A DNA stretch of 64,000 nt from Anaerolineales bacterium (lineage in GTDB: Bacteria; Chloroflexota; Anaerolineae; Anaerolineales; Villigracilaceae). The stretch is taken from NCBI GenBank assembly GCA_020060625.1, contig JAGUZU010000016.1, positions 1 to 64,000 of the forward strand, in the 5' to 3' direction. This document shows, one piece after another, positions 24,846 through 33,385 of the stretch (position 1 is its first letter; each line of letters begins with the position of its first letter). The notes below the pieces were generated by a model that ran no database searches, was not told the origin of the DNA, and saw only the letters and a program-made list of their open reading frames with translations. The translations under genes were made by a program, and so were the position numbers.

Positions 24846-25975
24846 TCGCAGATCATCGGGGCTTCGTCTTCTTCGATGGATGGCGCTTCAATGACGGACG
24901 GGGGCCATGCGCCGGCATGGAAACGGGCAACGTAATCGCGCAGGATGTTAAAATCGGCGTCCACGATGGAGATGCGCTTGTCGAAGACCGGGTCGAAGAC
25001 GCGGGTTTGGGTGAAGAGCTCTTCGGGGAAACTGGCAAGCACAATGTTTTGGGGCGGCATTTGCGCGCTGACGCAAGCCAGTTGACCGAGTTGTTCGGGC
25101 GTCAGGTCGGTGAGGATGTTATCCTGAAATGATTCGATCAACGCGGGAATGTCCGCCACGATGGATGGGCTGGCAAGTTTATCGCGCAGACCGCACAAGA
25201 CCATGTTTTGGTTTTCGCCGCGTTCGAATATTCCGCCGTTTCGGTTGCGCGCCAGTTTCAGGGCTTCATCGCCGGTCAGGTGATTGACGCCGACTTTCAG
25301 CCCTGTGCTGCGGGCAATGTCTTCATTCGGAATTCGGACTTCGATTCCGCCGACGGCGTCGACGGCGTTGACGAACGTCCGCATGTTGACCGCGACGTAA
25401 TGGTCTATTTGCGCGCCGAAGTTTTTGTTCAGCGTCAGCGAGAGCAAGCCGGGACCGCCGCTGGGATCGTCCCAATATCCGAAGCCGGGGTTTCCGTAAA
25501 GATAGGATTGGTTCAATAACTCGTGATCCTGCCCGTCGAGGTTATCTGCGATGTGCGGGATCTCCACCCATAGCGCGCGGGGGAATTCGAGTATGGTGAC
25601 CTTTGGCGTTGCAAAGTCAATGCGCAGGAGGCGGATGGCGTCCGCGAGACCGTAGGTGTAATTGTCTCCGCGCGTGTCCGCGCCGATTACAAGCAGATTC
25701 ATCGTCATGGGTCCGCCGCATTTTACCGCCGGGGTGGCTGTCTGCACGGAAAGCGTCGGGACGAGCGTGACCTGTCCCGCGGATGTGGGCGAAGGTCCCG
25801 GCGAAGCCGTCCATGTTGGCGGCAGTCCCTGTGTGGGCATGAAGGGCAGGGCGGGACCCAGCGGCTGCGCGGCGAAAGCGCGATACGCCTGAAAGGTGTA
25901 TGCCCCGATTGCCGTAACCAGCGCAATGACGATGATCGAGAGCAGGGTGATAATACTTTTCTGGAGGCGCTTCAT
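24842..25975 (-). CDS. LytR-CpsA-Psr (LCP) family protein
   Basis: 377 residues. One N-terminal membrane helix (about 8-30), a Pro/Thr linker, then the LCP domain (about 95-300): LLVIGADTRGDNYTYGLADAIRLLRID, VTILEFPRALWVEIP, HYVAVNMRTFVNAVDAVGGIEVRIP, LTGDEALKLARNRNG. Conserved Asp/Arg residues of the polyprenyl-phosphate site are in GADTR and ARNRNG. LCP enzymes transfer glycopolymers from lipid carriers to peptidoglycan outside the membrane. It overlaps rsmA and the 3D/G5 gene by ATGA on both sides, so the three are tightly coupled. The C-terminal DEAPMICE tail is acidic and unusual but not interpretable. Confidence 0.92.
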   Translation of the reverse strand: MKRLQKSIITLLSIIVIALVTAIGAYTFQAYRAFAAQPLGPALPFMPTQGLPPTWTASPGPSPTSAGQVTLVPTLSVQTATPAVKCGGPMTMNLLVIGADTRGDNYTYGLADAIRLLRIDFATPKVTILEFPRALWVEIPHIADNLDGQDHELLNQSYLYGNPGFGYWDDPSGGPGLLSLTLNKNFGAQIDHYVAVNMRTFVNAVDAVGGIEVRIPNEDIARSTGLKVGVNHLTGDEALKLARNRNGGIFERGENQNMVLCGLRDKLASPSIVADIPALIESFQDNILTDLTPEQLGQLACVSAQMPPQNIVLASFPEELFTQTRVFDPVFDKRISIVDADFNILRDYVARFHAGAWPPSVIEAPSIEEDEAPMICE

Positions 25976-27189
25976 TTTAGAAAGTAGGGAATTTCAGCAG
26001 GCGCAGGCTCGAGGAAATAGACTGTTACCCAGCCTGAGAGTCCGCCGATGTTGTTGTCGTCATAACCGAGGTCAATCCATTGCGTGCGTTGGACGCCAAA
26101 TGCCGTTTCGATGATCGGACCGCCGCCCGTATCGCCAATGGTCGCCACGCCATAACCGGGAATGTACACCCGCATTCCGGCAAGATAGGAATAGATGGAA
26201 TAATCCACCGCCACAATGCCATACCCGGCGCGCGCGCCGCTTGCGGTTCCGTAGGCGCAGCCGCCCGTGCCTGAATTGCATGGCGAATACCACGAGGCGT
26301 ACATCTCGGTCGCATACCAGTAGGAGTGGGGGATTTCCCCTCCCGCCGGAGTGAGGACGATCTTCGAGCCGCTTGCCACAATCTGTTTTACCGGCTCGCG
26401 CAGCATAATCTCTCCTTCGTCCTCGCGGCTGACTTCCCTGCCGTTTTCATGGCGGATGCGCGTCCGCACCATCGTCAAGCCGGAGACTCCCGGCTGGATG
26501 ATCTCCTCATCGCCGAATGCGACATCCGGCGAATTAACCTCCTCCACCGGATAGGGAATGGACTCAATCGTCACGTCAATGGATTCGTACACCCGCGTCA
26601 CAGTAATTTGACCGTCGGGAGGAAGCGCCTCATTCTCCGCCGGAAAACTGACATCCAAACCCACGAGCGGAATCCCCGCCTGGGCAAGCGCCTCGCCGAC
26701 CGTCCCCGCACTCGAACGGATGTTGACCACATCCTCCCCGATGCGAATCGTCAAATCCCGCGCCGGGTTGAAGGTGACAGTCATCGAGTGGCGGATCGGC
26801 GTTTCCGCGGGCGGGCGGATGTCGTCGTAAAGACTCAGCGGACGACCCAGCTCGCTCAACGCGTCCCCAACTGTCGGCGCGGAGGTTTGAAGCGTCTGTT
26901 CGCCTTGCGGTGTGACGAGGGTCAGCGTCACCGCGCGGCGTAGTTCCAATTGGATGGGACCTTCTTCAGAAATGGGCGCGTCCAACGAGGCGGGAATCCC
27001 GTTCACGAAGACGCGGTCATCCGGCTGGATGGAAATCCCCGCCTCCGTCAACAGAAGCAGCGGAACCCGTTCGGCAGATTGGACATTGACGATGCTGCCG
27101 CCATCGATGATGGTGAATGCGCGCGGCGCGGCAGGCTGGCACGCAAATAAAAGGATGGGCAGAAGCGTCAGCCATCGAAGTCGTTTCAT
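25972..27189 (-). CDS. lipoprotein with DUF348 repeats, G5 and 3D domains (YabE/Rpf-like)
   Basis: 405 residues. Lipobox LLFACQPA near 17, then DUF348 (ubiquitin-like) repeats (about 30-210, including TVGDALSELG and TVGEALAQAGI). A G5 domain follows (about 215-290: VRTRIRHENGREVSREDEGEIMLREPVKQIVASG), and a C-terminal 3D domain (about 305-395: YASWYSPCN, GYGIVAVDYSIY, VYIPGYGVATIGDTGGG, QWIDLGYDD). The 3D fold is the catalytic core of MltA/Rpf-like muralytic enzymes, with its Asp triad in AVDYS, GDTGG and DLGYDD. It starts the 3D/G5-LCP-rsmA operon and links wall remodelling to ribosome maturation by synteny. Confidence 0.93.
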   Translation of the reverse strand: MKRLRWLTLLPILLFACQPAAPRAFTIIDGGSIVNVQSAERVPLLLLTEAGISIQPDDRVFVNGIPASLDAPISEEGPIQLELRRAVTLTLVTPQGEQTLQTSAPTVGDALSELGRPLSLYDDIRPPAETPIRHSMTVTFNPARDLTIRIGEDVVNIRSSAGTVGEALAQAGIPLVGLDVSFPAENEALPPDGQITVTRVYESIDVTIESIPYPVEEVNSPDVAFGDEEIIQPGVSGLTMVRTRIRHENGREVSREDEGEIMLREPVKQIVASGSKIVLTPAGGEIPHSYWYATEMYASWYSPCNSGTGGCAYGTASGARAGYGIVAVDYSIYSYLAGMRVYIPGYGVATIGDTGGGPIIETAFGVQRTQWIDLGYDDNNIGGLSGWVTVYFLEPAPAEIPYFLK

Positions 27190-27196
27190 GGGTGTG

Positions 27197-27202
27197 ATTA
27201 TA
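27197..27202 (-). promoter_or_regulatory. -10 hexamer TATAAT, leaderless type, for the 3D/G5-LCP-rsmA operon
   Basis: TATAAT on the reverse strand precedes the ATG at 27187-27189 by 7 nt. It lies just inside the intergenic space behind the CDF gene. Confidence 0.6.
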
Positions 27203-27862
27203 CTAGCGGCAATCTTCGTCGCCGCATTCGCATTCCAGCCCTTTTGCCTTGTCGAACGATTCGCGCCCCTCCTTTGCCGAAAAATAGATCAAGCCGATTG
27301 CGCCGAGGCTGTCCACAAAACCGAAGCCGGTCAGTTCATAGATCAGGCTCGAAGCCAGCAGCACCAGCGACATATAGACACATACCAGCGTGCAGTTCGC
27401 GTCCGCGAGGATTGGCATGGAGTTCAATTCCCTGCCCACTTTGCGTTTTCCCGCCACCAATGCCCACATGACCAAAATGGAAACGACCGAAATGATCAGC
27501 CCCGGCAGGGTTGTTTCCGGTTTGTGTCCGATGATGATGTTGTAAACCGCCGTCGCGCCCAACCCGGCGGCAAGCAGATAGAATGCCGTTCCTGTAATTT
27601 GCAGGGCGGTAATCTCGAATTTTGTGCGCGGCTTATCCGGGTTTTGGCGGATGCGCATCACCATTGCCAATATTCCCAGCCCGGACATGACCTCGATGAA
27701 CGAATCCACGCCGAAGCCGAACAGGGTCAACGCCTCGTCGCTGATTCCGAAGAAGATCGAGATCAATCCTTCCGCCACGTTGTAGGCGACGGTAAAAACT
27801 GCCAGCCAGAGCGCATAACCCCAGTAAGGTTTTTGTGCGGATTGTTCTGTAAGTGTTGCCAT
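27203..27862 (-). CDS. cation-efflux (CDF-like) membrane protein with Cys-rich tail
   Basis: 219 residues with six hydrophobic helices. The CDF intramembrane site appears as FGVDSFIEVMSG in helix 2 and LADANCTLVCVYMSL in helix 5, in place of the usual HxxxD pairs. The lack of a C-terminal cytoplasmic ferredoxin-like domain also departs from ordinary CDF exporters. The last residues LECECGDEDCR form a cysteine/acid cluster that could bind a soft metal. Metal export or sensing is likely, but the ion is open. It is transcribed with or just before the 3D/G5 operon and diverges from the rRNA methyltransferase gene. Confidence 0.8.
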   Translation of the reverse strand: MATLTEQSAQKPYWGYALWLAVFTVAYNVAEGLISIFFGISDEALTLFGFGVDSFIEVMSGLGILAMVMRIRQNPDKPRTKFEITALQITGTAFYLLAAGLGATAVYNIIIGHKPETTLPGLIISVVSILVMWALVAGKRKVGRELNSMPILADANCTLVCVYMSLVLLASSLIYELTGFGFVDSLGAIGLIYFSAKEGRESFDKAKGLECECGDEDCR

Positions 27863-27902
27863 GATTGCTCCTGTTCGTCAAATCATACTACAAGAATTCG
27901 GA

Positions 27903-27908
27903 TACAAT
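27903..27908 (+). promoter_or_regulatory. -10 hexamer TACAAT, leaderless type, for the SpoU methyltransferase
   Basis: TACAAT precedes the ATG at 27916 by 7 nt. It selects 27916 over the in-frame start at 27865. Confidence 0.55.
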
Positions 27909-27915
27909 TCACCGC

Positions 27916-28686
27916 ATGAACATCATCACCAGCGCATCCAATTCACTTGTCAAAAAGGCGCGCGCGCTCCGTCAAAAAAAGGCGCGTAATGAAAGCGGAT
28001 TGTTTCTTGTGGAGGGGATTCACCATGTGGGTGAAGCGGTAGAAGCGGGATGGGAGGTCGAGACGATCCTGTATGCTTCGGGTTTGTTGACCAGCCCTTT
28101 TGCTCATGAATTAATTACCCGCTTTTCTTTCAAGCCCCAGGCGGTCTCTGCCCAGGTGATGGAGTCATTGGCGGATAAAGACAATCCGCAGGGCATCCTT
28201 GCGGTGGTTCGGCAAAAGAAATACACATTTGACGATCTGAAATCCGTCACCCGCGCTGTTGCGCTCGTCTCTCCGCAGGACCCCGGAAATGTCGGCACGA
28301 TCCTCCGCACACTCGATGCAGTCGGCGCCGACGCGCTCTTCCTCCTCGACGGCGGCGTGGAGCTGTATCATCCCACCGTCGTCCGCGCCAGCATGGGGAC
28401 GCTGTTCTGGAAACCCGTTATCCAAACTTCATTCAATAAATTCATCGAGTGGGCGCGCGAAAAGAATGTGCAGTTGATCGCCACCTCCGCCAAAGCAGAC
28501 ATGGATTACCGCAATTTGCATCCGAAAATTCCCTGGGCGCTTGTGCTTGGCAATGAACAAAAGGGACTCTCCCCCGAACACACCGCCGCCTGTGACGTGA
28601 CCGTCTCCCTGCCCATGCAGGGGCGCGTCAGTTCGCTCAACCTGTCCGTTGCGGCGGGGGTGTTGTTGTATCAGTTTGAAAAATAA
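27916..28686 (+). CDS. TrmH/SpoU-family RNA 2'-O-methyltransferase
   Basis: 256 residues. An N-terminal substrate-binding domain (about 1-95: NIITSASNSLVKKARALRQKKARNE, FLVEGIHHV) precedes the SPOUT knot (about 105-255) with motifs PQDPGNVGTILRTLDAVGA, LVLGNEQKGLS and LPMQGRVSSLNLSVAAGVLLYQ. The last two make the trefoil SAM pocket. Members of this subgroup modify 23S rRNA (RlmB or TsnR-like), though the exact base cannot be read. The gene ends at a terminator converging with acsA. Confidence 0.92.
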   Translation: MNIITSASNSLVKKARALRQKKARNESGLFLVEGIHHVGEAVEAGWEVETILYASGLLTSPFAHELITRFSFKPQAVSAQVMESLADKDNPQGILAVVRQKKYTFDDLKSVTRAVALVSPQDPGNVGTILRTLDAVGADALFLLDGGVELYHPTVVRASMGTLFWKPVIQTSFNKFIEWAREKNVQLIATSAKADMDYRNLHPKIPWALVLGNEQKGLSPEHTAACDVTVSLPMQGRVSSLNLSVAAGVLLYQFEK

Positions 28687-28703
28687 GGACAGGAGTCGGA
28701 GAG

Positions 28704-28746
28704 AAGAAAGAGCCGGGCGACCTGCAGCGTCCGGCTCTTTCTTCTT
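28704..28746. terminator. bidirectional intrinsic terminator
   Basis: AAGAAAGAGCCGG and CCGGCTCTTTCTT form a 13-bp stem around a 14-nt loop with a T-rich 3' side. It sits between the converging methyltransferase and acsA genes. Confidence 0.85.
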
Positions 28747-28766
28747 TTCCACCTCTCATTCGGCTG

Positions 28767-30674
28767 TTATTCTTCCAGGGTGCTAATATCGCCTTCCGGC
28801 AGCCCCTGCGCTCGTGCCTTCAACACGCGCCGCATAATCTTGCCGGAGCGCGTCTTCGGGAGTTTATCCACGAATTTGACGTCTTCGGGGCGGGCGATGG
28901 GTCCCATGTGGGTGGCGACATGCTGGCGCAATTCTTCCGCCAATTCGGGCGAGGGGGCATGTCCGGTGCGTAAGAGTACGAAGGTGTGGATTGCCTGTCC
29001 CTTGACATCGTGCGGCAAACCGATCGCCGCCGCCTCCGCCACTGCGGGGTGACTGACCAGCGCGGATTCAACCTCCGCGGTGCCGAGGCGGTGACCGGAG
29101 ACCTTGATCACATCGTCCACGCGCCCGATGATCCAGAAGTAACCGTCCTTGTCGCGCTTGGCGGAGTCGCCGGTGGTGTAGCGTCCGGGGTATTTGCTCC
29201 AGTATTGGTTGACGTAACGCTCATCATCGCCGTAAATGGTGCGGAGCATCGCGGGCCATGGCTTCAACAGAGTGAGATAGCCTTCCGTATCGTCCGGCGC
29301 GGGATTGCCCTGCTCGTCCACGATCTCGGCTTTCTGACCAAAGAACGGTCGCGTGCCGGAACCCGGTTTGAGCGGCACAACCGGCGTGGGCGTGATCATG
29401 AACATACCCGTCTCTGTCTGCCACCAGGTATCGATGATCGGGCATTTCTCCTTGCCGATGACGCGGTTGTACCACTTCCATGCTTCAGGGTTGATCGGCT
29501 CTCCGACCGTGCCGAGCAGCCGTAAGGAAGAAAGATCGTGTTTCTGGGGCCAGGATTCGCCGAAGCGCATCAGTCCGCGAATGGCGGTGGGGGCGGTGTA
29601 GAAGATCGTGATCCCAAAACGTTCGATCACCTGCCACCAGCGGTTCGGATACGGATAGGCGGGTCCGCCTTCGAAGAGCATCGAAGTCACGCCGTTGATC
29701 ATCGGTCCGTACACGATGTACGAGTGTCCCGTGATCCAGCCGGGATCGGCGGTGCACCACCAGCGATCCATGTCATTGACGTCGAAGACGTATTTCAATG
29801 TGGAATACGTGCCGACCATGTACCCGCCGTGCGTGTGCAGGATGGCTTTCGGTTTGCCTGTAGAGCCGGATGTGTACAGGATGAAAAGCGGATCTTCCGC
29901 GTCCATCTCCTCGGTGGGACATTTGCCGTTGGCGATGGGCAGATTCAGCATATCGTGATACCAGTGATCGCGCCCCGCCTCCATACCGACCTGCTGCCCG
30001 ACGCGCTTGACCACGATCACATTCTCGACGGTCGGGCAGCGTTTGAGCGCCTCGTCCACGATTGCCTTCAGTTCGACGATCTTGCCGTTCTGGTACGCGC
30101 CGTCGCAGGTGATGACCAGTTTTGACCGGCTGTCCTCGATGCGCCCCTGCAATGAATCCACCGAGAAGCCGCCGAACACCACCGAATGGATCGCGCCGAT
30201 CTTCGCGCACGCCAGCATCGCAAAGACGATCTCCGGCACGCGCCCCATGTAAATGGTCACGCGGTCGCCTTTGGAAACGCCCATGGCTTTGATGATGTTT
30301 GCCATGCGCGAGACCTCACGGTTCATGGCGTAGTAGGAGAAGGTGCGCTCCTCTTTCCCGTCCTCCGATTCCCAGATGAGCGCCAGTTGATTCTTGCGGT
30401 GTGTTTTCAGATGCCTGTCAATTGCATTGTGTACAATGTTGGTCTTTGCCCCGACGAACCATTTATAGAACGGCTTATTCGAGTCGTCGAGTACCTTGTC
30501 CCACTTCTTGAACCATTCCAATTCAGAGGCTTCCTCTGCCCAAAAGCCTTCCAGGTCCTTCTCCGCTTTTTCGGCGAGCGCGTCCCAATCCTTCAGCCGC
30601 GCCTGCGCGATCACTTGCTCGGATGGATAATAGACTTCACCTTCCATTTGCTTCGGCTTGCCGGTCTTTGCCAT
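28767..30674 (-). CDS. acsA: acetyl-CoA synthetase
   Basis: 635 residues. It activates acetate to acetyl-CoA through acetyl-AMP. Seen: the phosphate loop LYTSGSTGKPKA (A3), WWCTADPGWITGHSYI, the substrate pocket Trp in DTWWQTETG, YTTGDSAKRDKDGYFWIIGR (A8 hinge and Asp) and LPKTRSGKIMRR (A10, whose Lys is the usual acetylation target). It is the short acetate-specific form with intact acyl pocket. The C-terminal lysine site suggests control by reversible acetylation, but no acetyltransferase or deacetylase gene is nearby. The following nucleotidyltransferase is divergent. Confidence 0.96.
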   Translation of the reverse strand: MAKTGKPKQMEGEVYYPSEQVIAQARLKDWDALAEKAEKDLEGFWAEEASELEWFKKWDKVLDDSNKPFYKWFVGAKTNIVHNAIDRHLKTHRKNQLALIWESEDGKEERTFSYYAMNREVSRMANIIKAMGVSKGDRVTIYMGRVPEIVFAMLACAKIGAIHSVVFGGFSVDSLQGRIEDSRSKLVITCDGAYQNGKIVELKAIVDEALKRCPTVENVIVVKRVGQQVGMEAGRDHWYHDMLNLPIANGKCPTEEMDAEDPLFILYTSGSTGKPKAILHTHGGYMVGTYSTLKYVFDVNDMDRWWCTADPGWITGHSYIVYGPMINGVTSMLFEGGPAYPYPNRWWQVIERFGITIFYTAPTAIRGLMRFGESWPQKHDLSSLRLLGTVGEPINPEAWKWYNRVIGKEKCPIIDTWWQTETGMFMITPTPVVPLKPGSGTRPFFGQKAEIVDEQGNPAPDDTEGYLTLLKPWPAMLRTIYGDDERYVNQYWSKYPGRYTTGDSAKRDKDGYFWIIGRVDDVIKVSGHRLGTAEVESALVSHPAVAEAAAIGLPHDVKGQAIHTFVLLRTGHAPSPELAEELRQHVATHMGPIARPEDVKFVDKLPKTRSGKIMRRVLKARAQGLPEGDISTLEE

Positions 30675-30750
30675 GGCAGTCTCTCCTCTGTCTGGTTGAA
30701 ATTTTTCCCGCTATTTTAATCCCTTTTTTGCAAATCTTCCAAAACTCTAG

Positions 30751-30756
30751 TAAGAT
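30751..30756 (+). promoter_or_regulatory. -10 hexamer TAAGAT, leaderless type, for the nucleotidyltransferase gene
   Basis: TAAGAT precedes the ATG at 30764 by 7 nt. It supports 30764 as the start over other in-frame codons (30758, 30773). Confidence 0.4.
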
Positions 30757-30763
30757 AATGGGA

Positions 30764-31456
30764 ATGGGCAAAATGCCAGTTCCACCCGCCATTGCAAAAA
30801 TCGCTCCCGACGGCAACCTGACCCCGCGCCAACTGCGGCGGTTTATGATTGACATGGTGTTGCGGCGCGTCAAACCCGGCACGGGCAGCAGCCACGAATT
30901 TATGAGAAGGAGGACGGCTATGATCCCCTGGCCCGATTTACGCCCCATTTTGAAGGGAATTCAATGGGCGCTGGTTGGCGGCGTCGCAACTCGCGCATAC
31001 ATGCCGGAGCGCACGACAAAGGATATGGATATTATTGTCCACGAAAAAGACGGCGAAGAGGCGATAAAGAGACTGGAAAATGCGGGATATCGTATCGCTT
31101 CTCGCTTGGCAGTTCCGGGCTATTTAATGCTTGCCCCCGATGGAACGGAATTGGATGTTCTATTTGGCAGGGACACATGGCTGAAAGAGGCTCTGGAAAA
31201 CCCGGGGAAAGATCCTGCGGGGTATCCTGTGGTTGGATTGCCTTATCTTATTATGATGAAAATGTCGGCGCAGCGGACGCGCGATATGGGTGATTTGGGT
31301 ACCTTGCTCGGCTGGGCGTCCGATGAGGCTCTGGACGAAGTCCGCGCGGTGGTGAAGAAATACGCTCCCGAAGACCTGGAAGACCTCGAAGCCCTGATCT
31401 ACATCGGCAGGAAAGAACAGGAAATCCCGCCGCCGGATGACGACCGGGAATCATGA
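30764..31456 (+). CDS. nucleotidyltransferase-fold protein
   Basis: 230 residues. The NTase core (about 65-165) shows WALVGGVATRAYMPERTTKDMDIIV, the GG...(K/R)xxxDxDI signature of DUF6036/AbiEii-like NTases, followed by ELDVLFGRD, which supplies a further Asp. Then come helices with LPYLIMMKMSAQRTRDMGDLGTLL, the KxxAxRxRDxxDL pattern typical of this group. The N-terminal about 55 residues are basic and helical (LRRFMIDMVLRRVKPG). Some relatives are toxins or defence NTases, others are tRNA/antibiotic enzymes. No partner antitoxin-like gene is adjacent, so the role stays open. Confidence 0.75.
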   Translation: MGKMPVPPAIAKIAPDGNLTPRQLRRFMIDMVLRRVKPGTGSSHEFMRRRTAMIPWPDLRPILKGIQWALVGGVATRAYMPERTTKDMDIIVHEKDGEEAIKRLENAGYRIASRLAVPGYLMLAPDGTELDVLFGRDTWLKEALENPGKDPAGYPVVGLPYLIMMKMSAQRTRDMGDLGTLLGWASDEALDEVRAVVKKYAPEDLEDLEALIYIGRKEQEIPPPDDDRES

Positions 31457-31460
31457 TACA

Positions 31461-31494
31461 AACCTCCGAGTTCTCGAAGAACTCGGAGGTTTTG
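31461..31494. terminator. bidirectional intrinsic terminator
   Basis: A perfect 13-bp stem AACCTCCGAGTTC/GAACTCGGAGGTT (31461-31473 and 31479-31491) with a T-tract. It lies between converging genes. Confidence 0.9.
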
Positions 31495-31498
31495 CTCC

Positions 31499-32773
31499 CT
31501 ACTCCACCCAATCCAAAATCCTGTACCACAACCCCGCGAACGGCAGGAACCACGGGTTGCCGTTGTACAGCGGCGCGGAAGGAAAGTCAAACCGCGCGAA
31601 CGGATGCTCCTTGATGTTTCCCTTCATTATTGCCTCGGCAACCGTCGCGCCCAAATAGGTCGCCATCGCAACGCCGTGTCCCGCGTAGCCAAGCGAATAA
31701 AAAATCCCATCCTCCCCGCCAACGTGCGTCATCTGGTCGAACGCGAAATCGAGCGTGCCGCCCCATACATATTCCACCTTTATGTCCTTTAATTGCGGGT
31801 ATATCCGAAGCATCTCACGCCGCAAAATCTCGCCGCTTTGCGCCGTCGTATTTTCATTTTCGGGGAAGAACGCCGCGCGTCCGCCGAAGATCATGCGGTT
31901 ATCCCACACCCGGAAATAATTCAGGAAATGCTTGTAATCGAAGATCATGCGGTTTTTGGGGCTGAGCTCCCGCGCGAGTTCATCGGAAAGTTTTTCCGTT
32001 GCGATAATGAATGAGCCAATCGGAATAATTTTCTTTTGCAGTTTTTTTGTGGCATTCCCCGTATAACCGGACGTCGCCACCAAAACGGATTCCGCCTCCA
32101 AATTCCCTCTTTCTGTCTGGATGAAAAAACGCTTCTCTCTCCGCTCAAGCCTGTTGACACGCGCTCGCGCGCAGAGCTTTGCCCCCGCCCGGGCGGACGC
32201 TTCCGCCAGCCCCGCCGCGTATTGTGCCGGGTTCAACCCTGCGCTGACCTCGTCCACCAGCGCGCCGTGATAGATGTCCGTGCCGATCTCGCTGTGCAAA
32301 TCCTGCGGCGGGACGAGCAGTACGTTGTGATTGAACTCCCTCGCCATAAAATCCACTTCGTCTTTCAATAACTCGTAATGTTTGGGCTTGTTTGCCGCCA
32401 GCAGGTGACCCGTTCGCGCAAAGCCGCAATTGATATTTTCTTCCCGAACGATTTGCTCCACCATGTCCACCGAATCCAGCGAACACTGGAATAATTCTTT
32501 CGCCAACTCCCGTCCGTATTTTTTGACGACGGTCTGCATGCCTGTTTTCAAGCCTGTCAACGCCATACCGCCGTTGCGCGAACTCGCCCCCCAGCCGATG
32601 GTCTCCGCCTCCAGTACCGCAACATTCATGTTGTGCTTTGCCAATGTCCGCGCCGCGCTCAAGCCCGTGTACCCACCGCCGATGACCGCCACATCCACTT
32701 TGGCGGGGATGGGGGCCAAGTCGGAGTCATCGGGCATTCGGGCGGTGGTGTGCCAGTAGATGTGTTGTTGCAC
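31499..32773 (-). CDS. FAD-dependent amine/glycine oxidase-like oxidoreductase (DAO family)
   Basis: 424 residues. The N-terminal Rossmann motif VIGGGYTGLSAARTLAKHNMN is followed by VLEAETIGWGASSRNGG, typical of DAO-family flavoenzymes such as PuuB or GlpD-like amine oxidases. The C-terminal part has YVWGGTLDFAFDQMTHVGG and YSLGYAGHGVAMATYLGATVAE, matching gamma-glutamylputrescine oxidoreductase-like proteins. It probably oxidises a secondary or primary amine and makes H2O2. Its exact substrate is not readable. No polyamine transport or puu genes are nearby; the DUF4160/DUF2442 pair is upstream on the same strand. Confidence 0.87.
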   Translation of the reverse strand: MQQHIYWHTTARMPDDSDLAPIPAKVDVAVIGGGYTGLSAARTLAKHNMNVAVLEAETIGWGASSRNGGMALTGLKTGMQTVVKKYGRELAKELFQCSLDSVDMVEQIVREENINCGFARTGHLLAANKPKHYELLKDEVDFMAREFNHNVLLVPPQDLHSEIGTDIYHGALVDEVSAGLNPAQYAAGLAEASARAGAKLCARARVNRLERREKRFFIQTERGNLEAESVLVATSGYTGNATKKLQKKIIPIGSFIIATEKLSDELARELSPKNRMIFDYKHFLNYFRVWDNRMIFGGRAAFFPENENTTAQSGEILRREMLRIYPQLKDIKVEYVWGGTLDFAFDQMTHVGGEDGIFYSLGYAGHGVAMATYLGATVAEAIMKGNIKEHPFARFDFPSAPLYNGNPWFLPFAGLWYRILDWVE

Positions 32774-32826
32774 GATTGATCCTTTCAGTTATTGACCCAC
32801 TGATTGACAGCCTGCACGGATTCAGT

Positions 32827-33123
32827 TTATGTAGATTGTGTATCACCGCCTGCAAGCAGGCTTGCAACGGAGATGTCTTCGTCAATTTCCTCCCAGTGCA
32901 GGCTGATCCCTCCGCTGCCGATCTCGTATTTTTCCCTTTGCGCGGGGGTCGCTTCATGCAAAAGTGGAAACCAAATGACAGGTACGCTGAGAATGCGTCC
33001 ATCTGTGAGCGTAACTTCCATCATGTCATTGGAAAAACGAACGCTTTTTGCAAGCGCAGTCTTCGGGACAAACGCGTGGCGAATCTTTTGCTTACCGGAA
33101 GATGGGTTAACTGGAATGCTCAT
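32827..33123 (-). CDS. DUF2442 domain protein
   Basis: 98 residues. The pattern LTDGRILSVPVIWFPLLHEATPAQREKYEI and ISLHWEEIDEDISVASLLAGG is the DUF2442 consensus, a small protein usually found next to DUF4160 proteins. The pair resembles a toxin-antitoxin unit in gene size and overlap, but toxicity has not been shown for most members. The start overlaps the end of the DUF4160 gene by 17 nt. Confidence 0.85.
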   Translation of the reverse strand: MSIPVNPSSGKQKIRHAFVPKTALAKSVRFSNDMMEVTLTDGRILSVPVIWFPLLHEATPAQREKYEIGSGGISLHWEEIDEDISVASLLAGGDTQST

Positions 33124-33340
33124 TCCATGCCTCCATTAATTCCTTTTCGTGTTCCTGAATGATTTTCTCGATTTCGTTCAGTTCGTGCGCCCGAAACCCA
33201 TAATTGGACGCCAATTCGACGGGCTCGAGCCAAAATTTTGCCTGATCGCCTCCCGCTTTGACGTGAATGTGAGGAGGCTCGTTATTTTCGTTGCTAAAGA
33301 AGTAAAAACGATAGCGTCCAACCCGAAGAATGGTGGGCAT
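33107..33340 (-). CDS. DUF4160 domain protein
   Basis: 77 residues with the full DUF4160 pattern: RVGRYRFYFFSNENNEPPHIHVKAG, AKFWLEPVELASNYGF and EIEKIIQEHEKELMEAW. It precedes and overlaps the DUF2442 gene. An RBS (AAAGGA) lies upstream, and TATAAT (reverse strand, 33376-33381) is a candidate -10, so the pair probably has its own promoter behind the fused esterase gene. Confidence 0.87.
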   Translation of the reverse strand: MPTILRVGRYRFYFFSNENNEPPHIHVKAGGDQAKFWLEPVELASNYGFRAHELNEIEKIIQEHEKELMEAWNEHSS

Positions 33341-33385
33341 GACAAAATTCCTTTGGGGCGGTTTCGAGTAGCGGGATTATATCCG

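Noticed and set aside
30623..30763. longer N-terminus of the nucleotidyltransferase
   Set aside because: The extension lies in the acsA start and promoter region and is not protein-like. TAAGAT at 30751 points to 30764.
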